Below, in pieces: positions 46,151-59,160 of a DNA stretch of 64,000 nucleotides. The position numbers were made by a program, and so were the translations under genes. The notes beneath the pieces are model-generated. The model had not been told where the DNA came from. It made no database searches and saw only the letters and a program-made list of their open reading frames with translations. Position 1 is the stretch's first letter; each line of letters begins with the position of its first letter. This stretch comes from Pempheris klunzingeri (Eukaryota > Chordata > Actinopteri > Acropomatiformes > Pempheridae), in NCBI RefSeq assembly GCF_042242105.1, contig NC_092022.1, positions 10,784,001 to 10,848,000 on the forward strand, read 5' to 3'.

Positions 46151-49100
46151 ATCATGCAATGGCAGAATACATAATACATAAATCAAGGTCTGACATGTCA
46201 ATGTCATCAAATAATTGAAATGCCAAACAAAATTAAAACTTGGTGAATGCCAAATAAAACTTGCCCTTCTGCCGACACAAGAAGAGCATGAAATTGCCTC
46301 AGATGCTAAAAAAAAAAGTGATTCTTGAACAAAGTAGCAGGGGAGGATGTAGTAAAACTGTGGCTATCACTGGTCTTCTGCTGCTTGCATCACCAACTCA
46401 GTCTGATTTAGACATGTATAAGAAGGCGAAACCAAATTAGACAGAGAGCACAGAGCGGATTAAAAAGGGAATGAATTGGGCCAGTGTACTGCGAGGCAGT
46501 ATTTCCCCCCATGTGCTGTTCACAAGTTGTCCTGAGAGAGTGCTTGAGTGCGTGTTTGTGAATGTGCCTGGGGTCTCAGTCTGAGGGTTTCAGCGATGGG
46601 GGATTGGAGATCAGCGCTCTGTAGTGTGGTATTAACACCATGTTACGGCACACTTCCACCACAAGACTCTTTCTCCAACTTTTACAATTGACAATATTAG
46701 CTTTCACTACTAGGTGACATGGTGAAGAAGGCTCGCTAAAATCTGTCCCTATCTAATTAAAGAGATGTATACTTCTGAAAATAAATCATAAAAGCAATTA
46801 GATGCTATCAACAGATCTTTTTACCTCCACTCCTGAAAGCCTGATTTATGAGTCCAAGTTTGTGCATGAAGTCTAGACTGGGCAAACAGAAAACAGAAAT
46901 CTTTAAAGGGGCCGTGCGGAGTTTTATTGTAAACAAACAAAAGTTTACATTCAGTTTTACTCACCAAAATGAATTGTGTGCATCCTTGAACTCTAACTGT
47001 GTTAAGCGCATTTCCTTCCTAATTCAACATTTACAAAGTAGACTTTTTAAATCCAGCATTGTTTAAGTGCATGTTTACTGGCTTACAGTCTTATTCTTTG
47101 CTCGTTTGCATTACCAACATGCATATGAGTACTTGTGTGTGTGCTTGAGATCACCAAAAAGGGGACCCACTGCTGTATCACCATAGCACTACTGGAGGTC
47201 GAAAACTCCATAGGAAAAACCTTTCACAAAAAATGGCTTGAAGGGAAGCTTAAGAATAATTCAATACGCTAAGTCGCTTTCTGGCGGTAGTTAGATCAGA
47301 ATACCTCATGCCTGTCCGTTCAATAAGGAGCTGGAGCCAGCAGCTGCATAGTGGTTAGAAACTGAGAGACAGCCTGGCAATGTGCAACAAGATCCAACTA
47401 CCAGCACCTCTAAAGCTCATTAATCAGCACTTTATATCTTGCCTTTATAATTAATACAAAAACTAAAGTCTAAAAACAACAATCAGTTGGAGCACATACC
47501 GCCATCTTTCTCTTGCTGCCCTTGTTTCCTACCTGCCTGTGGACTGTCCTATCCAATAAAAGGGTAAATGACAAAAAAATGATTATGTTTATTTACTGTC
47601 CACCATTTTGAATGACTTTGATGATGGTAAATGATGATTATTTGTACAAATGTCCAAAATCTAAATTTACTGCTCGATGTGGAGAAAACTCTGGTCTATT
47701 ATTTAGGGGGAACTGAATGAATGAAGGAAGGAAGGGAGGAAGGAAGGAGAGATTTGGGACGTAACAGCCACTTCCTTTGACTGAAATGATGTAAGGAATA
47801 CGAAATGCGACATTTCTGTTTCATGTGATCTTAAGGGATGTATATTCAAAAAAACTACTCAACACCAATATTAAACAACCTTCAACAGCATCAGAAAACA
47901 CCTTTGGATGTAGATGTTGACTGGCCCTATTAATCAAATTGGGAGTGAGGGCCGTTTCTAATCTTTTTTTTGAATTTCAGTGATGAAGCCATGATGTCAG
48001 TCACATTATGACATAAACATATTGTACCTTGATGGTTAATATAAAAAAGCTTTGGCAAACGAAAGAGAGAATCCAATCCTGCACACCTGCTCAGGCAGGA
48101 TTGTGCAATATCACTTTTAAAGAGGAAGATGTCGTATAAAATTCTGGACAGGACTGTGTGAGAGTTGCATTCAAAACTATGAGGTGGAAAGCAGAGTAAA
48201 GGGGACAGCCACAGGAAAGCAAGTATGCCAGAGAGCAGACTGGTTAGCAGCCAAAATTCAATATCAAAAAACCCAAGATGTCAAACAAAAGCTGCACAAC
48301 AGAAAACCTATGGTCTCTGCTTGGATACTTGAACTAAACAACTTCATTTCACAGTCACAGTCTCACGGCTGCAGATTTTCCTGTCAATCATACCGCCCCC
48401 AGGTGCAAACAAACCCACCCTGCAACCGGACTTCTAACAACTCAAAACAAGTCTAAAATGGTATGCAGTCATGTCAGCTTGCTAGAAGGAAAGCATTGGA
48501 AGGCTGTCCTCTGGTTGGCATGTTTTCATCAACTTGTTATTACTTCCTGTTGACGTGGAGAATGGATGATATTAAAAAAAACAAGCCTGAGGGAATCGTG
48601 TCCTTTTTCAATTGACAAACGCAGAATGTAAATTTCATTCATTTTTTATTCAATGAGCTAAAACAACTTAAATTCAAAAGATAAGTTTGCAATTTCATTT
48701 TGATTTTAGGTAAACATGATCCATTTCACAAATTTCATTATAATAATGGCCTGGTTATACAAAGGAGTACACTAAATTATTTGTCTATGAAGTTACATTT
48801 TGGCAGAGCATTTTCAACTGTGAAAATTGCTTTTTTTATTTTAGATTTTGCTGGACAGAACGTAAACACAGCATACAGCGCACACAGTTCAGCTGAATTT
48901 TACATGAGGCTTTAGTAGCCTGATTTGGAAAAAGTCAAATAGCAAACTTGAAGTCTGAGCCTACCATCCCCTCTGCTACACCCAAGAAGAATACAAGTCC
49001 CAAGGAAACACAGACACTCACTCTGAACAGGGATTGTAGATTTGTCCCAAGTTTTTACACTAGAATCAAATCAGTCTTGTGTGTGACAGCCTCCGACTGT

Positions 49101-50044
49101 CAGTGCTGCTCTTGCTGTTTTGTGTTTTTTCTCTTGGCAGCTCACCTGCAGGTAGAGATGGGTGGAGACAGCTAACCTAACGTCTTGCCCCTGGGCATGC
49201 TAGGCATGCTGGGCCATGGTTAGTTAGGGCTGAGTTGTGACAACAGCAACTGTCTCCTCCAGCTTAGTGAGCTAAAGGCCTGATATTCTCCAGAATCCAT
49301 GTCAGACTATAATGACTACAATCACAGTTCAGTGCATCTCATTTGACCTCTGTGGTTTCCATTTCCTGTTACTTCAACATACACACTCACACACAAGTTA
49401 TGACAACTAACAGCACTAAGTTTTGGAGATCAGGGTCAGCATGTTATGTTATGTTATGTTTGTTCAGCAGAAATGTATAGATGTTCTTCTGAGTGAGTGA
49501 GTTGTTATTATCAAATTTTCCTACTTGAAATTTAAATAATATTTTACAAAAAGCTAGAAAAAAAACTTTGAAAAAATTTGTTGCTCCTGTAGCCAAGAAT
49601 ACAAGGGACTGTTGTTTCGACAGAGCCTCGAAAAAGGCCATTACAAAAAACCTGCTTTTTTATTGAGGACAGTAAAACCATAACCAAACATCAATAGAAA
49701 CCTCTCCAAACTATTTGTGCAGCATAACTCTGTTTCAAATAGGTGATGTGCTGCATCAGGCTCATTTGCTGGTCACCTCAGTTACACCTCACCATTCAGC
49801 TGCTCTGAATGATTACATTGCATAAGTTTATTTTAGGATTACCAAAATGCCACAGAATTAGGTGAGTAAGTCGTACAGTAGGTTTCTCTCCAGTAGAATA
49901 TTATGTGAAATAATGATGGGAGCATGTTGTTACACCAAAATAAACACACATGAAACACACAGGTAACCTCTGTGTGACAAGAATTCAGGTTAGTCATTTT
50001 CCTGGATGGCAACGTTATCAGTAGAAAACAGCATGTTGAGTTAC
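46151..50044 (-). other. slc16a4 5' intron, distal part
   Basis: AT-rich intronic DNA. A partial repeat lies at about 47390-47490, and a short GGAA-rich run sits near 47720-47755. No other gene or RNA is recognised. Confidence 0.5.
47390..47490 (-). repeat. Teleost interspersed repeat copy (reverse)
   Basis: ctaccagcacctctaaagct followed by atcagcactttatatcttg is the reverse complement of the start of the repeat at 40317. The rest (acaaaaactaaagtctaaaa) also matches the usual continuation of that family. The copy is partial. Confidence 0.7.
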
Positions 50045-50181
50045 CTCGTCTGTTGTTTTGGTAGTATGGCTGAAGGCTCTGGCGGTGACAAATAAACTCA
50101 GGAGTTCTATTCTCTGAGGGTCATTCTCAGGTTGGTCCAAGGACACTTGTAATTATGGCTGCATCAATATTAGCTTTACAC
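50045..50181 (-). other. Predicted slc16a4 5'UTR exon
   Basis: On the minus strand this 137-base segment follows a good acceptor (ttcttgttgcag) and ends in GACGAG|gtaactca. It lies between the CpG-rich promoter at 52.5-52.8 kb and the first coding exon, whose own 5' edge is an acceptor, so at least one upstream exon must exist. It holds two tiny upstream frames: ATG CAG CCA TAA (50153-50164) and a five-codon frame plus stop (50107-50124). Confidence 0.5.
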
Positions 50182-52521
50182 CTGCAACAAGAAGTGGACA
50201 GTTATAGGAAATGAATAAGAAGAATATAAGAAGAGATAAAAATCAATACAGATGCACGCTCACATCTCTGGACCCTGACAGCAGAGACACGCGTGGCACT
50301 CTCTAAACAACAATATGGATCATTCATATCATTGGCAATACTCTAAGTCTAAGTCAAGCATCCAATAATCACTGAGACATTTCATTCCTCAAAGTTCAAC
50401 CTCGTGGTGAAGCTGGCAGAAAAGTCAGGAGGTCACCAAAGTTATTAAGATTCATCATCTGGGAACCATGAGTGGCTGTACAGTTCTTTGCCAATCCATC
50501 TCATAAATGTTGAAGTGTTTTAGGATCAGTAAAAACTCTGACTACACTTTTAGGAAACTTTACTAGAGGGGATCACTTAAGTCGAAGAGCTTCATCCTCT
50601 AGGGGCCATAAATGTATGTATAAAACGTAGTGGTAATCAAATTAATAGCAGTGAGATATTTCAGACTGCATTTCAACGTGGTGGATGGACAAAAATATTG
50701 TCAATCCAATGCCGCCACCTTGGCTAAAACCTTTTCCAAGTGTGTCACAGGAAATTGCCCTCAGATTCCTAAAAGTGTTCCAGACACCTGAGTTTAGCTT
50801 CCTTTAATCTGTAACACGTGTCCGATTGCTTTTAATTATCTTTTTCTTATTATGTGTTATTTGATGGGATATACACAAGTGACTGACTGCAGGAGCTGTC
50901 AACATATTTGTTCAACACATGTAGACTTTGAAGAATGCGGCCTGTGAACTGGGATGCAGCAATAGCGTTTCAGTCAGCAGTCTGGCTGAACGTATGTGTG
51001 GCACTGCGCCTCCTCCACAAATCAGGTTAGCCAGATGTCCCCCTGAGCTCACACCTGCAGAGAGAAGGAGACCCCCCCCTCCCCATTCCCCAGCTGTGCT
51101 TAAAGAAACCTACCACATAAAGCAGCTTCATTCTTTAAATGGGTTGTCCACAAAGGCTTAGAGCTAAGGCAGGAAAATCAGCTTCAAATTGATTCAAATT
51201 GTGCATAAAGTGGGTCAAACAAAGATCCCACTTACAAAATAGTTGCACATTTCACTCCAACACTGCAACACTGCTGCTTGTCAAAGTCTGAAAATAGTTT
51301 GAGTATACATACAACATCACATCTGCTGACGTCACTGTAATAGTAGATCCATAATACAGTATACACCACGACCGCAGAGCAATACTCGGTAAAATGATAC
51401 ATCTCCTTCTGCAGCATTATTGTCCTCAAACGTGTTTTTTTACACTCTCAGCATGTTTGCAGAGAGCAAATTTTTACTCACACTGTGGGGACTGGAGATA
51501 AAAAGTCGTCTTATCAGCAGAGATACAAGTGTATATTTTAGTCCTAACAGGTCTGTTTTGTAAAGTTAAAAGGCTGACTGAAGAGATTCTCATTGATTTT
51601 CAAAGTACAAATATAAAGATTTCAGGCATGCTCCATTTCTGCCAATAACCTGCTGTTCTGCAGTTTATGCACTGACAGATGCACTATTTTGCCTCTTGCA
51701 AATTACTTCATTAGTTGAACGTCTCTTTTGCAAGAATGTGCATTTCTCCAGGGGTCTACAATAGTGATTAAGTGAAGACAAACAGTGTTAGTTTGGTTAA
51801 ATTTAATTAAATACATAATTAAATAACAGTTTTTCCAAGTGACTCATCTTCTGTGTTATTTTCTTTGTTATGTTTTGTTATTTTTATTTTGTTTGCCTGA
51901 CTGTTTCATCCATCAAGGTACCTGGAGCCTCCAAATATGACCACAGCACTGAGTCCCGAGGAATTGTGAGATTATGTAGTAAATGCAGGGTGTTCAGCTG
52001 AAAGCTCCTGGCTTAGCCCACAGTTATACACAAGACCGTATTATTGTGAGGACAAAACAGGGAGGTCTTACCGTGTGTGGTTGTGAGCGAGTTATCTTCA
52101 CTTCACAGGCCTGTTGCATCGTGCCCCTCACACAGTTCAACACTGCAGTGAAGGCAAGAAAAGGGTCGTTCAAGCAGATGCAAGATTTCACGCACACTGA
52201 CACTTCAGCAGTGAATTTATAAAAGATGTCATCTGGGTGCCATCTGTCAAAAAAGAGGCACAAACCTATACTGACGCAATGTGGGTGAAAAGTTTTCAAA
52301 CCCCAAAATAACTTTCGAGGGGCACAGAGGAGAAACAGTTGGACAGATGGAGGGTAACTTTGTGCTTGATTTCAAAGCGGGAGAAGTTTGTTGTGACAAA
52401 AAAAAAATCATCAATAAAGATAATTATAATTTAACATAAAAAGAATTATTTTGTTCATGCATTTTACATTCAAATTAACGTGTTGCTTTATGTGAATGTG
52501 CACAAAAAAAGACACACATAC
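50182..52521 (-). other. slc16a4 first intron
   Basis: Intronic DNA between the two predicted 5'UTR exons. No recognised gene, RNA or transposon. Confidence 0.45.
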
Positions 52522-52830
52522 CTGAAATCTCCTTCAGCCCTCGACGCGCTTCTGGCCCCTAAAAATTAGTTGAATTTGACGCGTAATTTGGGGTTTTCTC
52601 GCTCCGGGGTTGTGCGTCCCAGAAAGGCGTGCGCGTCACCGGTCAGGGACTTTTTGGCAGAGACAAATTGCTGCGGGACCTTTTTCTCCGATGATGAACG
52701 TGCCATAACTTTGCCTCTATGTGCGAGTCCCTCTGAGTTGCATCTCACATTTCAGCCTCAACATCGCTGGCTGTGTTGAGGAGCCGCAGCGAGCAAAGCC
52801 TTCAGTGGGGAGAGCCACGTGACCGAGACG
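52522..52830 (-). promoter_or_regulatory. slc16a4 CpG-rich promoter and predicted first exon
   Basis: CpG-rich block (gacgcg, cgctccgggg, gcgtgcgcgtcaccgg) in otherwise AT-rich DNA. Its minus-strand reading ends at a strong donor (GATTTCAG|gtatgtgt, exon edge at 52522), so exon 1 is probably about 52522 to 52750. Upstream lies an E-box of the USF/TFE type, CACGTGAC at 52816-52823. The exact start site is not visible, and no TATA box is seen. Confidence 0.55.
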
Positions 52831-53350
52831 TAGCAGTGAACCTCATCTGAGGGCTCAAAGGGAGGAAAAAAAAAAAAAAGGCTCTGCGGTCAAAACATCA
52901 GAGCTGCCGCAGACTTTCCTCAGGCTCCTAAAGGCAGTGCGCCACCAAGACGTACTGCACTGTCGAACAACATTGCAGTCAGATAACCATGTGCTGTAGG
53001 CGGTGGGACAAACGGGTTTTCTGACCAAACATGCCTTCATCCAGAAGCCTCGAGTGACGTGACTCAAACATTCCTGTTGCATTAAAACCAGCACACACCT
53101 GCCACTCCACGATCACCTCCTCCTACATGATCCCACACCTCATACAGGCTGTTCATTAGATCTTACCGCAAGATATGACTTAATTGGCTTCCTAGTTATG
53201 ATCATTAATTGCAAGCTCTGAAACCTGCCACCATTCCTGGGATGAACCTAGCTGCCAAGGTAAACGTATTGGCTAACTACAAAACACTGAGCAAAGGAGA
53301 TAATAATGAATACTTAACACAGAAGAGGGCAGCACAAAGTCAAGTTAAAG
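52831..53350. other. Short intergenic gap, slc16a4 to lamtor5
   Basis: About 500 bases between the slc16a4 promoter and the likely lamtor5 polyadenylation signal, including a poly(A) run at about 52865-52880. No gene is recognised. Confidence 0.6.
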
Positions 53351-53356
53351 TTTATT
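53351..53356 (-). terminator. lamtor5 polyadenylation signal candidate
   Basis: AATAAA on the minus strand about 325 bases after the lamtor5 stop codon. Confidence 0.55.
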
Positions 53357-53610
53357 AAGGGTTCTTATTCTGTGCATGACTGACTGGGACTGAAGGATAT
53401 GCATGTTAATGAAAACACAAGCAAAGCATCAAAATGGCTGGAAATAACACATGAGAAAAGGGCCCAGTTTGTACAAAAGAGCATCATTGACAGATTGTAT
53501 ATTTATATCTGAATATACAGAAAACACAACAGACGTGCAAACTCCAGATTTGTCTTGCAAAACTGAAGATCTTCCTCAAACTTCACCCATGTTGTGTGAG
53601 CATACTCGTG

Positions 53611-53633
53611 AGTGTGTGTGTGTGTGTGTGTGT
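53611..53633. repeat. (TG)n microsatellite
   Basis: Perfect TG run in the predicted lamtor5 3'UTR. Confidence 0.9.
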
Positions 53634-53678
53634 TTACACACAAACATTTCTTTACAATAAAAGTGAGCCATGTTGTCT

Positions 53679-56600
53679 TCAAGATGTAATCTTGTGAACT
53701 GCCACAGTTATTGTCCCATGAGTCCTCACCAGAACATTTCTGCAACAAAAACCAAACATTTATTCAGATAAACATTCACCTGATAAACAGTAATTCTTGT
53801 CGATTTGGTGATTTCTCTGGGTGGCATGTATTGAGTTTTGATTGACAGATCATGTCAACCTGTCTGTCACTGGTCTGTCACATTTTGTTTTGCTATTTGA
53901 TTCCTGTTCCAGTCATTGATTTACACCCTGCTGACAAATACTGTAATCCAATAATACTCAGAAAGCAGCCTACGGGTCACAACAAAGCAGCAGACTCATG
54001 TACAGCATGTACACAATCAACACAAGGTCTAACATCTTAAATGACTTCTTTCTAATAATAAATATTGGCTGCAGTTGAAGCCACTGATAGCATTGTGCCA
54101 GAAGATGTTCTGCAGAAGCCCAGAGGGTGGCAGCATAGCCACGCAAATGAATAAAACTCCTTTGCCAAGACTTGCAGCAAAGTGTGAGGTAAAAATATTG
54201 GACGCTCAATCTTTGGTTTTGGCTGTCTTTCAAGAGTTTGTCCTAGATTTATTGATTTCATCAAGAATGAATCACTACAAACAGACCTCTTAAATTCACT
54301 GAGATGGAGAAAAGGGAGTAGATGAGAGTTGGTCAAGCGAGAAAGACAAAAGGTTGTGTCAGTGCTCACCCGGACTCAGACTCCAGGCACACAGTCGGAA
54401 CGTCTGTTGGGTCTCTGGTGAGAGCTGAAGCTTGTTTGGCCAAAACTGACACAACACCGCCGTGTTCGTCAGAGAGGGAGCCACGGCCTGGTGATTGTGG
54501 CATATAGAGGGGCGTTAGTGCTCAGAAGTGAAGAAGCATCAAAACAAGCACTGATAAAACTTTCTCAGCCGAGGTAACTGAAGAACCTCCACCCATTTAT
54601 CACATCAGCAACCTCCAGGTGTTTAACATTTGAGATGAATCAGCATGTTTGTTGATCAACATCTTGTCCACATGGAGAAAAGAAAAAAAATCTTTAAAAA
54701 CTAGAAGAAGCAAAGAGCTGGAAAGAGCAGTTTCCTTTTTGTGCAGTGTAGCACTAATGTCTGGTATTACCTCATGGAAGCTATTTAAAAAGAGAATAAC
54801 ATCATGAATTTTCTATAAAAAAATATTTAAAATCCAATATAAAAAGGAGTGTCTAATGTGACCTGTGTAGTGATCAATAGTACTGATTTGTAGTCACCAT
54901 GTCACATTATATGGGCACTATTGAAAAAAATGCCCTTTTTTAATTAAAATATTTTAGTAACCAAAAATTACACATTAAGAATCAAAATAGAAATGCTATG
55001 TGAAATCATGTCAGTATAATTTTCTAATCATGACTTAAAAAATGAAGTCAGCATGAAGATACTGAAAAAAACCAGCATCAAGCATCAAATAACATAATAA
55101 CTTCCTGGAAATGTTCAACTTAATCGAAAATGTAATAAAATCCCAATAATAAAGTAAACTGACCAATAATGTAATAAAATGTCCTAACTGATACTGTAAT
55201 CTATCTATCTATCTGTCTATCTATCTATCTATCTATCATTTCACTTTGTGTGTTATTTTATATTTATTTTATTTTATTATTGTTTCAGTCTGGAACAGGC
55301 ACTCAAAACATTTCACTGCACATTATACTGTGTATAACTGTGTATGTGACAAATAAAGGTCTTGAGTCTTGAATAACACTTATACAGATGATGTAATACC
55401 TGAAAGGTATTACATCATTCCTCAGAATTGTAAAGTGTGCAATTATACACATGTTATAGTACTGTTAGCGTCATGTTCGCCTGCATTTGACCCTGATTTC
55501 ATGTTTGGATAATTAAACTCTAGGCTTCATGTAGAATTTGAAATTTGACTGTTCCTTATGTTCTTTTGAGTTAATGAGGAACACAGACACGACAATGTCA
55601 ATCATTATGAAGTACTATGCAGAAAGTGTTATAAATTATCAGTGTGATGTGTGATATGTCCACTGACCACTATGTCACTTGCCTTTTTTTTTTTTTTACA
55701 AATTCAGCCTTTATTTAAGCAGGTTTGTCCCGTTGGGATCAAGGATCTCTTTTACGAGGGGCCATAAAGGATGATGTCAGTTTGACATTGAAGGTGACAT
55801 CATAACCCTGAAAGACCAGGTGCAATGGTGCCATTTAGTGCATATGTAGGTGCTAGGAATGCTTATGTATACCCCTTGTGGAGAAGTGTTACCCAAACTT
55901 GTTTAGTTTTCTTGGAGATCTTTGGTACAGAGAGTGAAGAGGAGCAGCTACCTGGGCTGCTGCTCAGAGGCTTATACTATACCTGGAATGGTTTCCCAAG
56001 CAGGGAGGAGAACGAGTCTTTAGCCTGATGCTCACTCTTTCATTTTAAATCCAATACATATATTCTTCATTCATAAAGTCTTAAAACACAAAATGTAGAA
56101 AATTGGACTGAAAATGACCATAGTGTTACAGTACATTATCCGTCAAAAATATTAAACTAGCAGTTTTTTGGGGGAAAAATTAAGCCAGCTGAAAATGTAA
56201 CAACCTTCTAGTATAGATGAAGTTATTACATTAATGAGTTCATTACACTTCCGATCAAGATATGTCAAAATTCTATTACATTTTCAGGATGTCTTAACAT
56301 TGCTGGGTGCTACAGGAGCTAAGTCTGCCTCCGGTGGTGAAGCTCGAGGTTCTGGAGGTGAACTGACCGTCCACCAGCTGCCAACACCGGGGGAAACCGA
56401 GTAAGAAGACGCCACTGGATCAGGAGTAAACGCGGATAACTTAAAGGTCTAACTGAGTAACTTTACTGGCCGAGACCTTAACTGACACCTAACTAACCCC
56501 ACCCTCAGTAAAAGACCAGTTTGGTGTGATTTATTTTGAGGAAACGCTTCACTGAACAACCAGAGACAGAAGTAGTTAGTTAGTGTTTCCTTACAGCCCA

Positions 56601-56780
56601 GGTTGTGTCCTTGTAGGTCCGTACAGAGCACACCGACAACTGCTGGATTTTTCATGCTGCAACAGATGCACAAAAGAGCGATTAGTCGGCTTTAATGGGC
56701 CAACATTTAAAATACGAACTCAAACACAGTCTGATGTGAACTTACGTATCGTCGAGGTGCTGTTCGAGGGTCGACTCCAT
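53679..56780 (-). CDS. lamtor5: Ragulator complex protein Lamtor5 (HBXIP/p10), four exons
   Basis: Small roadblock-fold subunit of the Ragulator complex, which anchors Rag GTPases on lysosomes for amino-acid signalling to mTORC1. Too split to show as one open frame. Minus-strand coding exons: 56746-56780, 56595-56656, 54370-54487 and 53679-53739. The junctions are GT-AG and all phases agree, giving 91 aa, the same length as human LAMTOR5. Exon 1 gives [11 protein letters not shown] (human MEATLEQHLED). Exon 2 gives [20 protein letters not shown] (human [20 protein letters not shown]). Exon 3 carries [16 protein letters not shown] and [12 protein letters not shown]. Exon 4 ends TVAVHKITS (human TVAVHKMAS). 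The last exon has VRTHGTI where human has IQKHDGI, the only diverged stretch. It lies tandem with slc16a4 on the same strand, as in human. Confidence 0.95.
55201..55375 (+). repeat. CTAT microsatellite joined to a LINE 3' tail
   Basis: A (CTAT)n run at 55201-55237 is followed by a sequence ending ctgtgtatgtgacaaataaa and ttgagtcttgaataa. That is the typical 3' end of fish L2/CR1-like LINEs, which terminate in short tandem repeats. It lies in lamtor5 intron 2. Confidence 0.7.
55388..55418. repeat. Perfect 13-bp hairpin
   Basis: ATGATGTAATACC, a five-base loop TGAAA, then GGTATTACATCAT, just after the LINE tail. It could be a remnant of a palindromic element or a chance foldback. No function is assigned. 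Confidence 0.7.
55699..55775 (+). repeat. Teleost dispersed repeat fragment
   Basis: A T-rich run followed by cagcctttatttaagcagg and gggatcaaggatctctttta resembles a very common fish repeat that starts ttatttaaccaggaagtccc. The class is uncertain. It lies in lamtor5 intron 2. Confidence 0.6.
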
Positions 56781-56950
56781 TATCAACAATCGTAAATGAC
56801 CGCAAAAATCCAAATATTGGAAGATCTGTTGTTATGGTTGTGTTCTCCCTCAGAGCTTCCGGGTGGAGTCAGCTGACCGTCACCCGCACTAAGGGTCGCC
56901 GCGAAGACCAAACTACACAAAGCGCGGTGAAATAATTAGCAGCACAAACC
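56781..56950 (-). promoter_or_regulatory. lamtor5 promoter region
   Basis: Immediately upstream of the lamtor5 start codon on the minus strand. The block is CpG-rich (gggtcgccgcgaagacc, aagcgcggtg). It contains an ETS-type site CTTCCGG (56856-56862) and the palindrome GTCAGCTGAC (56868-56877). A TATA-less housekeeping promoter would suit a Ragulator gene. The start site is not visible. Confidence 0.5.
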
Positions 56951-59160
56951 AAAAAACACGACGGCGAAGGGTGCTGTGTACAATAACGTATAATTATTAG
57001 TTGTTTACGATGTATACCTCTGTGCATGTAATATATAACTACAAAAGACTATGCCAGCATCTAAAATAGGTAGAAAAACTATTTATAGTTGTGTGTGTGT
57101 CATGTTGTGTGTGAGTGTTTTGTCATATTTTAACCATCAGTATATGAAATATAAGGTTAATATACTGTCCTGGATCCTCTGTGTGTCTAGGTCCTCATGC
57201 ACTAAAATCATTTTCTAAACTGGATTAATTATGTAATGAAACCCTGCCTCTCTATACATATTTCATCAATTCATATGCCACTCTCTTCATCTCAGCCCCA
57301 GTGAGAAATGGATTTTGATATTCAGAGTTGCATGAATAAGAAATTAGATTACTTGTGTTATTTTTCTTTCCTCTTGAATATATGATGTTTATTGATAATC
57401 CAGTTCCTGCTTTGTTCCCAAGCACTGGCGTTCACAGTCAGAAACAGCTCCAGTGTCACATGTTCCTCGGTCATAAAACAGATATTTGAAGTAACGTGAA
57501 GTTGTTTTGTTCAGATTATCACAAAGAATTGAAATTATTTATAGAAACAAAATAATCTCCACAATGGTTATCACCATAATAATCATAACAGAGCGGTGCA
57601 AACATAGTGCAGCATGATAAAAACATTTACCAACATAGTGTGAACTTTAACAATGGCTGTTCTTTATTGAGCATAAGATATAGTATTAATATTATGAGCT
57701 CGAAGCAGCAGTCTTGTGTCCTGCAGCCTTTTTCTGATGTATTTTGTTAATGTGTTTTCTTCAAAAGTTAGCTAGAGGCCACCGCCTGGGCTCACCTCCC
57801 AACATGATTTCTGCTGCTGTTCCCAAGAAGATGGTGAGGCTTCACTGCTCCTGCTGACAGGGCAGAAATGGCTGAATGTAATTATGTGGCCGCTGCATTG
57901 GAGGAATCCATCACCTGCGCGGCAGCAGGGTAATGTCCTGCTGACTAACCCATGGGGCACCCTCCCTCTCCCCTCCTCTAATTCTTCTATCTTTTCCTCT
58001 GCTCTCTCCACTCATATTTCTCCTCTCGTGTCTTAAATCAGAGCCCAGACACTCCCACTGACAACCCGCTGCCCATCACTGTCAGAGTATGCACGTAGGC
58101 AAACACACGTACAAGTGCAAGTTTACGCATGCAGATTAATTTATAAGGTCCTTATATATGAGACATCTTCTTCCCTTTACACACACACACACATGCTTGC
58201 ATGATTGGGCATCACACACACACATGCAGGGAATCTTTAATCTTGTATGGAGGGATCTGATTATTTGCTACATATGGCCACTTTACAACCACAATGAATC
58301 TCCAAATGGGCCGGAACCAAAATAGAGACCTGACTCAGACTCAGTGTGCCATCACACTGCCATAGACTGTATACTGGCCGATATAAATCAGGGATTTCAT
58401 CATTGTTTATTTAGCTTAGTACAGAATAAGATCACTATTCATATGCTGTTATCCATCAAGTGACACTGCAGCTTAATAAGAGAGGTGTAGTTAGAAATAG
58501 TCTCCCTAAAAACGTATAGCACCGTGATTCATTTCAAATGATGTAAATGCAAACAGTGAATTAATGACAGAATGATAGAAGCATCATTGAAGTAGAATTT
58601 ATTCCACCTTCATCCACCCAAGATGAAGGTGAAGACACCATCTGATGGATTTTGACCACATTCTTACTGTTTACTGATAGTTTTAAATGCACACTAAACA
58701 AATACTTAAGATCATATACTTTACACTAATTGCAGAGCAGCTTATGGGACAAAGCAGATGTGTTTTAAAGTAATAGGCCTTTTTCTCTCAGGGTGGATAA
58801 ACAGGTGATGTTCAGCCAAGGTTGATGGCAGCTGTCATAGTACATGGCATCATGGCACACACAGCCCATAAAGAAGATAAGGAATATCACTTTCAAGCCT
58901 GTAACTACTTTACACACAGCCTGGTCAACAAGTCAGCCTGTGGTGATTTCAGTAAAGTTGTTACGTGGCCTTCATGCTGGTTTGTCTTGTCCTGGCTGCC
59001 TCAGACCGGCACCTGAACCCCTTTTTTCTCACAAGGAAGAGTCTGATTCATTTGAGTTCACATGAATGTCGTCATTTGTTGAGTAGATTTCCACACTTTT
59101 TGCTTTAACTTGAGTCGTGGAAACTGTGGTAAGCAGACGTGCGGTGAAACCCTGAAGCTC
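56951..59160. other. Intergenic DNA between lamtor5 and prok1
   Basis: Divergent gap of about 2.5 kb. The 57770-58020 stretch is less AT-rich and could be a conserved non-coding element. No exon is recognised. Short CA runs occur near 58180-58220. Confidence 0.5.
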
